Assembly (NCBI RefSeq): GCF_008932115.1
Contig: NZ_CP044543.1
Coordinates: 5,710,501 to 5,774,500 of the forward strand
DNA from: Bradyrhizobium betae
Lineage (GTDB): Bacteria > Pseudomonadota > Alphaproteobacteria > Rhizobiales > Xanthobacteraceae
Direction of reading: 5' to 3'
DNA length: 64,000 nt
How positions within the stretch are numbered: the first letter of the stretch is position 1; every line of letters begins with the position of its first letter. Shown here in pieces: positions 27,055 through 38,509 of the stretch. The notes below the pieces were generated by a model. The model had not been told where the DNA came from, did not search any database, and worked only from the letters and a program-made list of their open reading frames with translations. A program made the translations under genes and the position numbers.

Positions 27055-27154
27055 GTCATCGTCCGCGAAGGCGGACGATCCAGTAAACGCAGGCGTTCGT
27101 GATTGAGCCGATGGGCCGCGGCGTACTGGATCGCCCGCCTGCGCGGGCGATGAC
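27055..27154. repeat. GTCATC...GATGAC palindromic repeat in the gcvH-gcvP gap
   Basis: This is a 100-bp imperfect palindrome with GTCATCGTCCGC at one end and CGGGCGATGAC at the other. Inside, GCGGACGATCCAGTA mirrors TACTGGATCGCCCGC. It sits inside the gcv operon and may be a processing or stability element. Confidence 0.7.
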
Positions 27155-27187
27155 ACCGAGTGGGAGGCGACCGCTTGGCTCATATCT

Positions 27188-27556
27188 TCACGCCGTGTGT
27201 GCCTTGTACGCTGCTTCATCCATGAGGCCGCCGAGCTCGCTCTTGTCGCCAATCCTGATCTTGAAGAACCAGGCCTTGCTTTGCGCATCGGAATTGACCA
27301 GCGCCGGCTCGGCGATGAGGGCGTCATTCACCTCGAGCACCTCGCCGGTCACGGGCGCGTAGACGTCGGAGGCGGCCTTGACCGATTCCACCACGGCGGC
27401 GGCTTCCGCCTTCTTCAGCGAGCGGCCGACCTTGGGCAGCTCGACGAACACGACGTCGCCGAGCTGCGACTGCGCGTAGTCGGTGATCCCGACGGTGGCG
27501 ACATCGCCGTCGATGGCGAGCCATTCATGGTCGGAGGTGTACAGCGTCGTGGTCAT
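27188..27556 (-). CDS. gcvH: Glycine cleavage H-protein
   Basis: This is the lipoyl carrier of the glycine cleavage system, 122 aa. The lipoylated lysine is Lys60 in the motif VESVKAASD. It has typical HEWL, GITDYAQ and YAPVTGEV segments and the expected length. It lies between gcvT (11 bp upstream) and gcvP. It shuttles the aminomethyl intermediate from GcvP to GcvT. No lesions are seen. Confidence 0.98.
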   Translation of the reverse strand: MTTTLYTSDHEWLAIDGDVATVGITDYAQSQLGDVVFVELPKVGRSLKKAEAAAVVESVKAASDVYAPVTGEVLEVNDALIAEPALVNSDAQSKAWFFKIRIGDKSELGGLMDEAAYKAHTA

Positions 27557-27567
27557 TGTCTCAATCC

Positions 27568-28716
27568 TCAGCGTTTGTAGGTGTTCTTGACGAAGGGCAT
27601 GGCGGCGACGGTAAGCGGCAATCGCTGGCCGCGCACCTCGGCGAAAAGATTTGTGCCGAGCGCGCTGTGGCTCGTGGGCACATAGCCCATCGCGACCGGC
27701 GCATTCAGGCTCGGACCGAAACCGCCCGAGGTGACCTTTCCGATGGCCTCGCCGCCCTCGCTATTTGCGAACAGCAGCGCGCCTTCGCGCACCGGCGCGC
27801 GACCCAGCGCGAGCAGGCCGACGCGGCGGCGGGAGGCGCCATTGTCGAAATGCGCGAGAATCTTTTCGGCGCCGGGAAAGCCGCCGGCGCGGGCGCCACC
27901 GGTGCGGCGGCTCTTCTGCACCGACCATTCCAGCGCGGCCTCGACCGGCGTGGTCTCGGTATCGATGTCGTGGCCGTAGAGACAAAGCCCGGCTTCCAGC
28001 CGCAGGCTGTCGCGGGCCCCGAGGCCGATCGGCATCACGTCGGGGTTTTCCAGCAGGGTCTTCGCAAGACGCTGGGCATCGGCGGCGGGGACCGAAATCT
28101 CGAACCCGTCCTCGCCGGTGTAGCCCGAGCGCGAGACGAAGCAGGCGAGGCCGGCAACCTTGTGCGGGCCGGCATCCATGAACTTCATGGTGGGCGCCTC
28201 TGCACATAATTTCGCCAGCACGGATTCCGCCTTCGGGCCCTGCAACGCGATCAGCGCGCGGTCGGAAAGCGAATCGATCACGCAGTCGTCCGCGAGATTC
28301 GCGCGCAGATGCGCCTCGTCCGCGTCCTTGCAGGCGGCGTTGACGACCAGGAACAGGTGATCGCCGAAATTGGCGACCATGAGATCGTCGAGGATGCCGC
28401 CGTTTTCATTGGTGAACTGGGCGTAGCGCTGCCGTCCCGGTGCAATCGCGACGATATCCTGCGGCACCAGTCGCTCCAGCGCGCGGGCGGCGTCCTCGAC
28501 CTTGCCCGACTTCGGGCGGAGCGCGATCTGGCCCATGTGGGAGACGTCGAACAGGCCGGCGGAAGAGCGCGTATGCAGATGCTCTTTAAGGACCCCGGCG
28601 GGGTATTGCACCGGCATGTCATATCCCGCAAACGGCACCATCTTGCCGCCGAGGGACACATGCAGCCCGTGAAGGGGCGTCTTTTTCAGGGAGTCTTGGT
28701 CGTCGCGCGCAAGCAT
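27568..28716 (-). CDS. gcvT: Aminomethyltransferase, T-protein
   Basis: This is the glycine cleavage T-protein, 382 aa. It transfers the methylene group from the GcvH lipoyl arm to tetrahydrofolate and releases ammonia. Recognisable segments are [30 protein letters not shown] and [13 protein letters not shown]. The N-terminal [16 protein letters not shown] is usual. It is the first gene of the operon, with a tandem glycine riboswitch ending about 55 bp before its start. It is intact. Confidence 0.97.
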   Translation of the reverse strand: MLARDDQDSLKKTPLHGLHVSLGGKMVPFAGYDMPVQYPAGVLKEHLHTRSSAGLFDVSHMGQIALRPKSGKVEDAARALERLVPQDIVAIAPGRQRYAQFTNENGGILDDLMVANFGDHLFLVVNAACKDADEAHLRANLADDCVIDSLSDRALIALQGPKAESVLAKLCAEAPTMKFMDAGPHKVAGLACFVSRSGYTGEDGFEISVPAADAQRLAKTLLENPDVMPIGLGARDSLRLEAGLCLYGHDIDTETTPVEAALEWSVQKSRRTGGARAGGFPGAEKILAHFDNGASRRRVGLLALGRAPVREGALLFANSEGGEAIGKVTSGGFGPSLNAPVAMGYVPTSHSALGTNLFAEVRGQRLPLTVAAMPFVKNTYKR

Positions 28717-28770
28717 TACGGAGCCCTCGGCGGTTCCCCGGGGACGATTCCCGCGAGGACACCCATCGAA

Positions 28771-28945
28771 GCCCCATCTGTCGCTGTGCCTGAGAGTATT
28801 ATCCCGTCGGCGGACGCTGTCCGGGTCTTAAGCCCGCCAGTGCCTCTTTCCAGATGTCGTCAAAGCCACGCGGTCCTTTTGCCTGAGAGTTTCCGGGGCG
28901 GTTGCTCCTTCGGCGCCGGCACCCATGCCGGTCTCTCCCGACGTG
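28771..28945 (-). promoter_or_regulatory. Tandem glycine riboswitch upstream of gcvT
   Basis: On the minus strand two aptamer halves can be read. The first has GGGAGAG, CGCCGAAGGAGCAACC and AACTCTCAGGCAAAAGGACC. The second has CTGGAAAGAG, CCGACGGGATAATACTCTC and AGGCACAGCGACAGATGGGG. These are the conserved glycine-riboswitch blocks. It would sense glycine and turn on gcvT-gcvH-gcvP. Boundaries are approximate. Confidence 0.92.
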
Positions 28946-29162
28946 GCCGTACGATACAGATGGGTACAGACCACAGGGCGCCCAAGCCTGTCAACGCAGG
29001 CTTTGCGCCTTTCCAAAGGGATTGCAACGGGATTGCGCTGATGCGGCAACCCACTGATCCGCCTGCACAGTTTCTGGACAGCGAAGCTGGCCTTGTCTAA
29101 AAGCGCTCTGGCCCGCAGATATCAGTCCAAACTCGCGGTTTGGATGGCAAGTCAGCGGGTTC

Positions 29163-29250
29163 TAAAGCGCAATGAAGAGTCATCGCGCTTTAGCTCTTTG
29201 TTTGAGCATGATCTTTTCGGAAAACCGCTTCACACTTTTCCGGATCATGC
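29163..29250. repeat. GCATGATC palindromic repeat, copy 1 (with TAAAGCGC arm)
   Basis: The 45-bp palindrome 29206-29250 (GCATGATCTTTTCGGAAAA ... TTTTCCGGATCATGC) differs from the copy at 49434 by one base. A second stem TAAAGCGC ... GCGCTTTA precedes it (29163-29192). It lies in the promoter region of alaS, 25 bp before the start. Confidence 0.8.
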
Positions 29251-29274
29251 TCCAGCACACCCGATTGGATGAAC

Positions 29275-31956
<2,682 letters not shown>

Positions 31957-31962
31957 GCAGCC

Positions 31963-33195
31963 ATGCGCCTCGTTCCGCGAGGAATTGGGCTTCGCGACCC
32001 CAACTTGAGGGATCGCCTCTACGAATTGCTGGAGCACGATCCGCTGGCCTATTCGGCGGGATCGCGCTTCATCCAGCTCATCATCGGCGTCATCGTGCTC
32101 AACGTGACTGCGATGATCCTCGCCTCGGTGCCGGAGCTGGACTCGCAGTTCGGCGCACTGTTCTCGGCGATCACGATCCTGTCCGTGATCGTGTTCGCGC
32201 TGGAATATGCCGCGCGGCTGTGGACGGTGGCGGGTCACACGCAGCGCAAGGCGTCCGCACTCGCCGACCGGCTCGGCTATGCCTTCTCGACGCTCGGCAT
32301 CATCGATCTGCTGGCGTTCCTGCCCGCCGCGATCGTGCTGGCGACGGGCCGGCATGCGACGCTGGCGGCGCTCGGCGTGCTGCCCTTCTTCAAGCTGATA
32401 CGATACTCGCCGGCGATGCGCTCGCTCCTGGCCGCCGTGCACGCCGAGCGGCGCGCGCTGATCGGCTGCATCGTCATCCTGATCGGCGCTGTGCTGACCT
32501 TCGCCTCGCTGCTCTACGCCATCGAGCGCGACGTGCAGCCGGACAAGCTCGGCACCATCCCGCAGGCGATGTGGTGGGCGATCGTGACGCTCGGCACCGT
32601 CGGCTATGGCGACGTCGTGCCGGTGACGGCGCTCGGAAAATTCGTCTCCGTCTTCACCATCGTCAGCGGCTTCGCCATGATCGCGCTGCCGGTCGCGATC
32701 ATCTCGACCGCCTTCGCCGAAGAGGTGAAGCGGCGCGACTTCGTCGTGACCTGGGGCATGCTGGCGCGGGTGCCGCTGTTCTCGCATCTGTCGGCCGCGG
32801 AGATCGCCGACATCATGCGTCTGCTCCGCGCCCGCACCGTCGAGCAGGACGAGATCCTGGTGCGGCGGGGCGACGCCGCCTCGTCGATGTACTTCATCAC
32901 CGCTGGCGAGGTCGAGATCGCGCTGCCGAGCCAGCAGGTGCGGCTCGCCGACGGCACCTTCTTCGGCGAGATCGCGCTGCTGCACAAGACCAAGCGCAGC
33001 GGCACCGTGACGGCGACGCGCAAGACGCGGCTCTTGGTGCTCGATGCTCACGATTTTCACGCCCTGATCGAACGCATGCCGACGCTTGCCGAGCACGTCC
33101 ACACCACCGCCAAGGCGCGGCTCGCCGACACCGGCGACCTTGCGCCGGCTGAACTGGCACAGGCCGAACAGGAAGACGGGCGCCGCGGCAAATAG
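31963..33195 (+). CDS. Cyclic-nucleotide-gated potassium channel (MloK1-like)
   Basis: This is a 410-aa tetrameric membrane channel. Six transmembrane segments span about residues 30-245, with the K+ selectivity filter TVGYGD at 212-217 after the pore helix. A cyclic-nucleotide-binding domain follows (about 275-390) with the phosphate-binding cassette FFGEIALLHKTKRSGTVTA. This layout and size match MloK1 of Mesorhizobium loti, although S4 has few basic residues. It starts 6 bp after the alaS stop, so it is in the same transcript. cAMP is the likely ligand by family. The link with alanyl-tRNA synthetase is positional only. Confidence 0.9.
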   Translation: MRLVPRGIGLRDPNLRDRLYELLEHDPLAYSAGSRFIQLIIGVIVLNVTAMILASVPELDSQFGALFSAITILSVIVFALEYAARLWTVAGHTQRKASALADRLGYAFSTLGIIDLLAFLPAAIVLATGRHATLAALGVLPFFKLIRYSPAMRSLLAAVHAERRALIGCIVILIGAVLTFASLLYAIERDVQPDKLGTIPQAMWWAIVTLGTVGYGDVVPVTALGKFVSVFTIVSGFAMIALPVAIISTAFAEEVKRRDFVVTWGMLARVPLFSHLSAAEIADIMRLLRARTVEQDEILVRRGDAASSMYFITAGEVEIALPSQQVRLADGTFFGEIALLHKTKRSGTVTATRKTRLLVLDAHDFHALIERMPTLAEHVHTTAKARLADTGDLAPAELAQAEQEDGRRGK

Positions 33196-33198
33196 CCG

Positions 33199-33483
33199 TC
33201 AGTCCTTGTCGAGGAACGGCGCGACCACCTCGCGCGTCTCCTTGCTCGGCACCACAGGCACGATCTCGAAGGTCATGCCATTGCCCTGGCAGTTCAGCAC
33301 CCATTCCTGCAGCAGGCGGGCGTCGTCGCATTCCATCAGCTGGAAGCAGCGGTCGAAATTCGGCTCGATCCAGCTGCCGTGATATTTGAGGCCGTCCGGA
33401 AACTTGACGCCCTCGTCGCGGACGCGTCGGTAGACCGGAACGGGATCGCGATCCCTGAAGCGTTCGATCACCATGAAGAGCAT
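33199..33483 (-). CDS. DUF3303 domain protein
   Basis: This 94-aa ferredoxin-like alpha+beta protein of the DUF3303 family begins MLFMVIERFRDRDPVPVYRR and has the conserved GLKYHGSWIE and CFQLMECDD segments. No catalytic residues are known and the function is unclear. It is 5 bp downstream of the DUF3455 gene and converges with the channel gene with three bases between stops. Confidence 0.85.
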   Translation of the reverse strand: MLFMVIERFRDRDPVPVYRRVRDEGVKFPDGLKYHGSWIEPNFDRCFQLMECDDARLLQEWVLNCQGNGMTFEIVPVVPSKETREVVAPFLDKD

Positions 33484-33488
33484 TGGCC

Positions 33489-33989
33489 TCAGCCCTTCTT
33501 CAGGAAGACGTACTCGGCCGAATAGGGCGCGCTCCTGAACTCACCGGCCTTGTCACAGACGCCGTCGAGCTTGCCGCCATGGGTGTTGATGCGCTGGACC
33601 GTGGTGACGGGGGTGAGGACGCCGCTGCCGCGATGGGCGGTGACGTCCAGCTTCAGCCAGGGGATATCGGCGGCCGTCGCACCCGGTGCGTTGCCGGTCG
33701 CCTTGCCGGCGACCGCGCTGCCGTCGGCATGCTCCCAGTTCGGTCCGGCATAGTGCCGGCCGATGGTCTTGCCCTCGGACAGCAGCGTCGCGATCGGTTC
33801 ACGGAAGGCCCAGGCGAGCTTGCCGTCGGTGCCGGCCTTGCATTCATAGACCTGCGCGCCTTCGGCATGGACGCTGAGCACGATGGTCTCGCCGGCCGCT
33901 GCGATGGCGTCGGGGAGTGGGTCGGCGGCCGCGGCCGGTCCGATCAGAGCCGCGAGCAGCAGGGTGGGGGCAGCAAGCTTGATGAACAT
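33489..33989 (-). CDS. DUF3455 secreted protein
   Basis: This 166-aa protein has a signal peptide (FIKLAAPTLLLAALIGPAAAA) and the DUF3455 core (GAQVYECKAGTDGKLAWAFR, HYAGPNWEHADGSAV, IPWLKLDVTAHRGSG). Family members are periplasmic or extracellular proteins of unknown function. It is upstream of, and probably co-transcribed with, the DUF3303 gene. It starts just after the icd terminator, so it has its own promoter. Confidence 0.85.
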   Translation of the reverse strand: MFIKLAAPTLLLAALIGPAAAADPLPDAIAAAGETIVLSVHAEGAQVYECKAGTDGKLAWAFREPIATLLSEGKTIGRHYAGPNWEHADGSAVAGKATGNAPGATAADIPWLKLDVTAHRGSGVLTPVTTVQRINTHGGKLDGVCDKAGEFRSAPYSAEYVFLKKG

Positions 33990-34011
33990 GGTCGCATCTC
34001 CGCAAAAGCTC

Positions 34012-34051
34012 TCAAAAAAAGAAACGGGCCGCGCTCGAAAGCGCGGCCCGT
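34012..34051 (-). terminator. icd intrinsic terminator
   Basis: A perfect 12-bp stem (ACGGGCCGCGCT/AGCGCGGCCCGT) with loop CGAA is followed on the minus strand by TTTCTTTTTTT. It lies 41 bp after the icd stop and is a textbook intrinsic terminator. Confidence 0.92.
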
Positions 34052-34091
34052 GATGATGTCTGGCCCAGTCGGGCGAAATTGCGGATGGCCG

Positions 34092-35305
34092 TCAGGCCGC
34101 CAGCGCCTTTGCCAGGTTTTCCGCGACCTTGTCGAGGAAGCCGGTGGTCGAGAGCCAGCGCTGGTCGGCGCCGACCAGGAGCGCGAGGTCCTTGGTCATG
34201 TAGCCTTCCTCGACGGTGTCGACGCAGACCTTCTCCAGCGTGTTGGCGAACTTGGCGAGCTCGACATTGTTGTCGAGCTTGGCGCGGTGCGACAGGCCAC
34301 GGGTCCAGGCGAAGATCGACGCGATCGAGTTGGTCGAGGTCTCCTTGCCCTTCTGGTGCTCGCGGTAGTGGCGGGTCACCGTGCCGTGGGCAGCTTCCGC
34401 TTCCACCGTCTTGCCGTCGGGGGTGAGCAGCACCGAGGTCATCAGGCCGAGCGAGCCGTAGCCCTGCGCGACCGTGTCGGACTGCACGTCGCCGTCGTAG
34501 TTCTTGCAGGCCCAGACATAGCCGCCGGACCATTTCAGCGCCGAGGCCACCATGTCGTCGATCAGGCGGTGCTCGTAGGTCAGGCCCTTGGCCTCGAATT
34601 CCTTCTTGAACTCGCGGTCGTAGATGTCCTGGAAGATGTCCTTGAAGCGGCCGTCATAGACCTTGAGGATGGTGTTCTTGGTCGACAGGTAGACCGGGTA
34701 GTTGCGCAGCAGGCCGTAGTTCAGCGAGGCGCGGGCGAAGTCGATGATGGAGTCGTCGAGATTGTACATCTCCATGGCGACGCCGGCGCCGGGGGCCTTG
34801 AACACTTCTCGCTCGATCACGGTGCCGTCCTCGCCGACGAACTTCATCGACAGGGTGCCCTTGCCGGGGAATTTGAAGTCGGTGGCGCGGTACTGGTCGC
34901 CGTAGGCGTGGCGGCCGATGATGATCGGCTTGGTCCAGCCGGGAACGAGGCGCGGAACGTTCTTGCAGATAATCGGCTCGCGGAAGATCACGCCGCCGAG
35001 GATGTTGCGGATGGTGCCGTTCGGCGACTTCCACATCTGCTTGAGGTTGAACTCCTTCACCCGGGCCTCGTCCGGGTGATGGTGGCGCACTTGACGCCGA
35101 CGCCGACCTTCTTGATGGCTTCGGCGGCGTCGATGGTGACCTGATCGTTGGTCTGGTCGCGGTACTCCATCCCCAGGTCGAAATAGAGCAGCTCGACGTC
35201 AAGGAACGGGTTGATCAGCTTGTCCTTGATGTACTGCCAGATGATCCGGGTCATCTCGTCGCCATCGAGTTCGACGACGGGATTGGATACCTTGATTTTT
35301 GCCAT
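34092..35305 (-). pseudogene. icd: Isocitrate dehydrogenase (NADP) with a one-base frameshift
   Basis: This enzyme converts isocitrate to 2-oxoglutarate. The first 78 codons ([20 protein letters not shown] … [11 protein letters not shown]) and the remaining ~326 codons ([20 protein letters not shown] … ) are in different frames. One G/C base is missing in the G run at 35074-35076 (minus strand: ACCATCACCCGGACGAGG, where ACCCCGGAC is expected). Adding one base restores a 404-aa enzyme with the normal length and both halves fully conserved. The gene is otherwise healthy and has a strong terminator, so sequencing error is as likely as a real mutation. Confidence 0.93.
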
Positions 35306-35670
35306 GATCGGGGAAGCCCTCTTGGGAACGGCGCTTGCGGCGCGCCACGTGAATATCCGCCGCCTCTTAGCACCGCCGCGCGGCGGGCGAAAGCCAAGTG
35401 ATTATGCACTTTTAGCTCATCCAGCTTCCCCAGATGGGGGGCGGGAGGGTGACCTGCCGCAGGGGCGGGGCTGAGGTTTCAGGCGAGATTCAAAAGTCGA
35501 ATCCAACCCGTTATTTCCCTTGAGAATTTTGTCAGGACAGGCAAACGACAGGCGAACGGGCGGCCGGTCCAAGATGGGGCCAAGGCCGGCTTTGAATCAA
35601 TTCCTGAAGAGCGCCTTGTCCTGGAAGCATCTTGCCAAGGCCTTGAGAACCAGTGTGAAAGCGAAACGAG
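35306..35670. other. Divergent promoter region icd/trmJ
   Basis: These 365 bp hold no gene I can support. The region is less GC-rich at 35480-35540 and probably carries the promoters of leftward icd and rightward trmJ. No clear operator was recognised. Confidence 0.5.
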
Positions 35671-36864
35671 ATGTCGGGGACTGACAAGAGCAAGGCGGGC
35701 CTTTCCCTCGACGGTCCCATCGTGATCCTGGTCGAGCCGCAGCTCGGCGAGAACATCGGCATGGCCGCGCGCGCCATGGGCAATTTTGCGCTCGGCGCCT
35801 TGCGCATCGTCAACCCTCGCGACGGCTGGCCCAATATCGCCGCCCAGCGCGCCGCGGCCGGCGCCGACCATATTCTGGAAAAGGTCGAATTGTTCGATAC
35901 GGTCGAGCAGGCGGTCGCCGATCTCGACCTGCTGTTCGCCACCAGCGCGCGCCCCCATGACCAGGCCAAGCCGGTGGTCGGGCCGGAAGCTGCCGCCGCC
36001 GAGATCTCCGGGCACGTTGCGGCCGGTGGCAAAGCCGGCATCCTGTTCGGACGAGAGCGCTGGGGCCTGACCAACGAGGAGGTCGGGCTCTCCAACCGCA
36101 TCATCACCTTCCCGGTCAATCCGGGCTTTGCCTCGCTGAACCTCGCCCAGGCCGTGCTTCTGGTCGGCTATGAATGGTTCAAGCGGGCCACATCGGGCGA
36201 GCTGCCGCACGCCATGCCGGAGCGTTCCGAGCGCGCCTCGCAGCACCAGATCCAGGCCTTCTTCGACAATCTGATCCGGGAGCTCGACAAGGTCGAGTTC
36301 CTGCGGCCGGCCGAGAAGCGCGACACCATGCTGGTGAATTTGCGCAACATCTTCACCCGCATGGACCCGACCAAGCAGGACATGCACACCCTGCACGGGG
36401 TGGTGATGGCGATCGCGGAAGGGCGCAAGGGCCCGGCCAAGGGCGGCGTGCTCGACGGCGAGCAGGCCACGCGGCTGCGCGCGCTGCTGGCCGAGCACGG
36501 CAGCGGGGCGCCCGACAGCGGCTCGACCGTGCGCGGCCTCGCCCGCCTGCTGCGACGTAACCCGACCGATGCCGAGCGCCTGCTCTGGCAGGCGCTCACG
36601 CGCGATCGCCGTTTCGCGGGAGGCTTTAAGCGCCAGACCCCGGTCGGCCGCCACATCCCGGACTTCGTCTCCTTTCCGCACCGGATCGCGATCGAGCTTG
36701 TGAACCCGGGTGAAGGCGAGGCGATTGCGGCGGACCGCGCGGGCCGGCGGACGTGGCTTCAGGCGCGGGATTATCGGGTGATCGAGATCCGTGCGGCGGA
36801 TGTGGAGCGGGATCTCGAGACGGAGCTGGTGCGGCTGCAAGGGATGATCGAGCAAGGTTCGTAG
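35671..36864 (+). CDS. trmJ: TrmJ tRNA 2'-O-methyltransferase fused to a DUF559 nuclease-like domain
   Basis: This is a 397-aa two-domain protein. Residues 1-270 are a SPOUT methyltransferase of the TrmJ type, which modifies the ribose at tRNA position 32: PIVILVEPQLGENIGMAARA at the start, and GILFGRERWGL with SLNLAQAVLLVG forming the trefoil knot. After a linker, residues 290-393 resemble DUF559 (ARLLRRNPTDAERLLWQALT, then GRHIPDFVSFPHRIAIEL, and ARDYRVIEIRAADV). The DUF559 PD-(D/E)xK-like site keeps PDF and the Glu of IEL but has VNPGEGEA instead of the usual DGGQH. The TAG stop is supplied by a palindromic repeat. Confidence 0.9.
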   Translation: MSGTDKSKAGLSLDGPIVILVEPQLGENIGMAARAMGNFALGALRIVNPRDGWPNIAAQRAAAGADHILEKVELFDTVEQAVADLDLLFATSARPHDQAKPVVGPEAAAAEISGHVAAGGKAGILFGRERWGLTNEEVGLSNRIITFPVNPGFASLNLAQAVLLVGYEWFKRATSGELPHAMPERSERASQHQIQAFFDNLIRELDKVEFLRPAEKRDTMLVNLRNIFTRMDPTKQDMHTLHGVVMAIAEGRKGPAKGGVLDGEQATRLRALLAEHGSGAPDSGSTVRGLARLLRRNPTDAERLLWQALTRDRRFAGGFKRQTPVGRHIPDFVSFPHRIAIELVNPGEGEAIAADRAGRRTWLQARDYRVIEIRAADVERDLETELVRLQGMIEQGS

Positions 36865-37000
36865 GGTGGGTTAGCCTTGTGGATGCGCGAAGCGCAGTCC
36901 GCGAGGCGTAACCCACCATGTTTCATCGGTTGCGGAACGAAGTGGTGGATTACGCCAGCGGATTGCGCTTTGCGCAGCCGCGGGCTGATCCCCACCCTAC
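36861..37000. repeat. GTAGGGTGGG palindromic repeat, copy 2
   Basis: This is a 140-bp element from GTAGGGTGGGTTAGCC to CCCACCCTAC with inner GCGTAACCCACC and GGTGGATTACGCC arms. Its first TAG is the stop codon of the trmJ fusion gene, so the insertion defined that gene's end. It continues to within 6 bp of the diguanylate cyclase stop. Confidence 0.8.
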
Positions 37001-37005
37001 GCACC

Positions 37006-38226
37006 TCAAGCGGCGACGCTGGTGCCATCCGTGGCGCGCGTGCCGCTGCGATGAAGTCGGCGCAGCGCAGTCAGGCTCACATCGATCGACGCCAGGCAGC
37101 AACGAGACTTGCCGCTGGATTTCGCCTCGTAGAGGGCAGCATCCGCGACCGCGAGCAGCTCGTCCACCTGGGAGCCATGGTCCGGGCCCAGTGCAATACC
37201 AACGCTCGCACCGACACCGACGCGGGTTTCGCCATCGACCTGGTAGGGCGCCGCGATTTCGCCGACGATGCGTTGTCCCATCGCCAGCGCCTGCTCGGCC
37301 GTGGCGCCATCGACCAGCGCGACGAATTCGTCACCGCCCATCCGCGCGATGGCCGCGCCTTGGTGCACCGCCTTGCGCAGCCGCGCGGCAACGCCCTTGA
37401 GCACCTGATCGCCGGCTGCATGCCCGAACGTGTCGTTGATCGGCTTGAACTCGTCGAGATCTGCGAAGAACAGGGCGAAGGGGCGGCGCTCGCGACGTGC
37501 GTCCACGAGCTTCGTCTCCAGCGCATCGATCAATCCGGCGCGGTTCAGCAGCCCTGTGAGCGCGTCATGGTGCGCGCGATGGCTGTTCTCGCGCTCGGCC
37601 CGCATGGTCGTGATCAGCATCCGGTTGAGCCGGAAGCCCGCGCCAGCCATTGCCGCGAGATACATCGGGACCTGATAGATCATGATGTAGAGCATCGGCT
37701 CGCCGAGAAGAGCGATGTACACGGCGACGGGGCCGAGGCAGATCAGGATCATGATTCCGGCAAATCGCGGCGCGCCGAAATTACGGAAGCAGATGCCGCC
37801 GATCATGGCTGCCGTCGACATCGAAGCGAGCATCGCGACCATCCAGTCGCCGCTGCCGATGCTTGCGATGGCGCCCAATCCGAGGCTCAGGCTCCAGGCC
37901 ATCGAGAGCAGGAGATGAAGATCAGTCGGGGTGGGCCGGTGCAGCCGGATCGCGCGATGCGCCGCGACCAGAACCGCGAGGCGCGCAAGGCAGATCATGA
38001 GTTCGAGCACGAACCAGGCGACAAGAGGCCCCGTCTGCAGGCGATAGGCGATGATGGCCGCGATCGCGACGGAATTGATGGCGCCGCCCGCAAAGATCGG
38101 GATCGCACCAAACAGTTGGGCGATGAGGGCTGCGCGAATGTCGGCCGGCACGTCGGGGCCGACGTCGGTCAACCACCGCATCACGCGCCAGCGCGGCAAG
38201 CTGTATCGTCCGCCTTCGGACTGCAT
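37006..38226 (-). CDS. Membrane diguanylate cyclase (GGDEF)
   Basis: This 406-aa protein makes the second messenger cyclic di-GMP. Hydrophobic segments in the first ~215 residues form a membrane sensor region (ALIAQLFGAIPIFAGGAINS, WMVAMLASMSTAAMIGGICF and others). The GGDEF domain follows from HHDALTGLLNRAGLIDAL at about residue 230, with the active-site motif MGGDEFVAL near residue 307. The signature is intact and no EAL domain is present, so it is a cyclase. The signal sensed is unknown. Confidence 0.9.
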   Translation of the reverse strand: MQSEGGRYSLPRWRVMRWLTDVGPDVPADIRAALIAQLFGAIPIFAGGAINSVAIAAIIAYRLQTGPLVAWFVLELMICLARLAVLVAAHRAIRLHRPTPTDLHLLLSMAWSLSLGLGAIASIGSGDWMVAMLASMSTAAMIGGICFRNFGAPRFAGIMILICLGPVAVYIALLGEPMLYIMIYQVPMYLAAMAGAGFRLNRMLITTMRAERENSHRAHHDALTGLLNRAGLIDALETKLVDARRERRPFALFFADLDEFKPINDTFGHAAGDQVLKGVAARLRKAVHQGAAIARMGGDEFVALVDGATAEQALAMGQRIVGEIAAPYQVDGETRVGVGASVGIALGPDHGSQVDELLAVADAALYEAKSSGKSRCCLASIDVSLTALRRLHRSGTRATDGTSVAA

Positions 38227-38403
38227 CCCGGAGCATCCCTTCTCTTGCGGATGACCAAAGACGAGGGGGTGATAAGGCCGTCTTTACAGACCTTGCCCGA
38301 TCGCAAGCCGTGCTTGATGGAAGGTAAATTCGATGGGGGTTCGCCACGACACGCCCGCGGTCGCGCCGACTGCGCGCTTCGTCCTTCCTCGTGCTGAGGT
38401 CTC

Positions 38404-38498
38404 GTAGGGTGGGCAAAGCGAAGCGTGCCCACCATGTCGCTCAACGACGCTGATCCAGGAGTGGTGGGCACAGCGCTGCGCGCCTTTGCCCACCCTAC
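38404..38498. repeat. GTAGGGTGGGCAAAG palindromic repeat, copy 3
   Basis: This is a 95-bp element from GTAGGGTGGGCAAAGCG to CGCCTTTGCCCACCCTAC, with inner GCGTGCCCACCA and TGGTGGGCACAGCGC arms. It is the close relative of copy 4. It lies 12 bp before the stop of the leftward gene at 38510. Confidence 0.82.
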
Positions 38499-38509
38499 GA
38501 GACCCTCGT

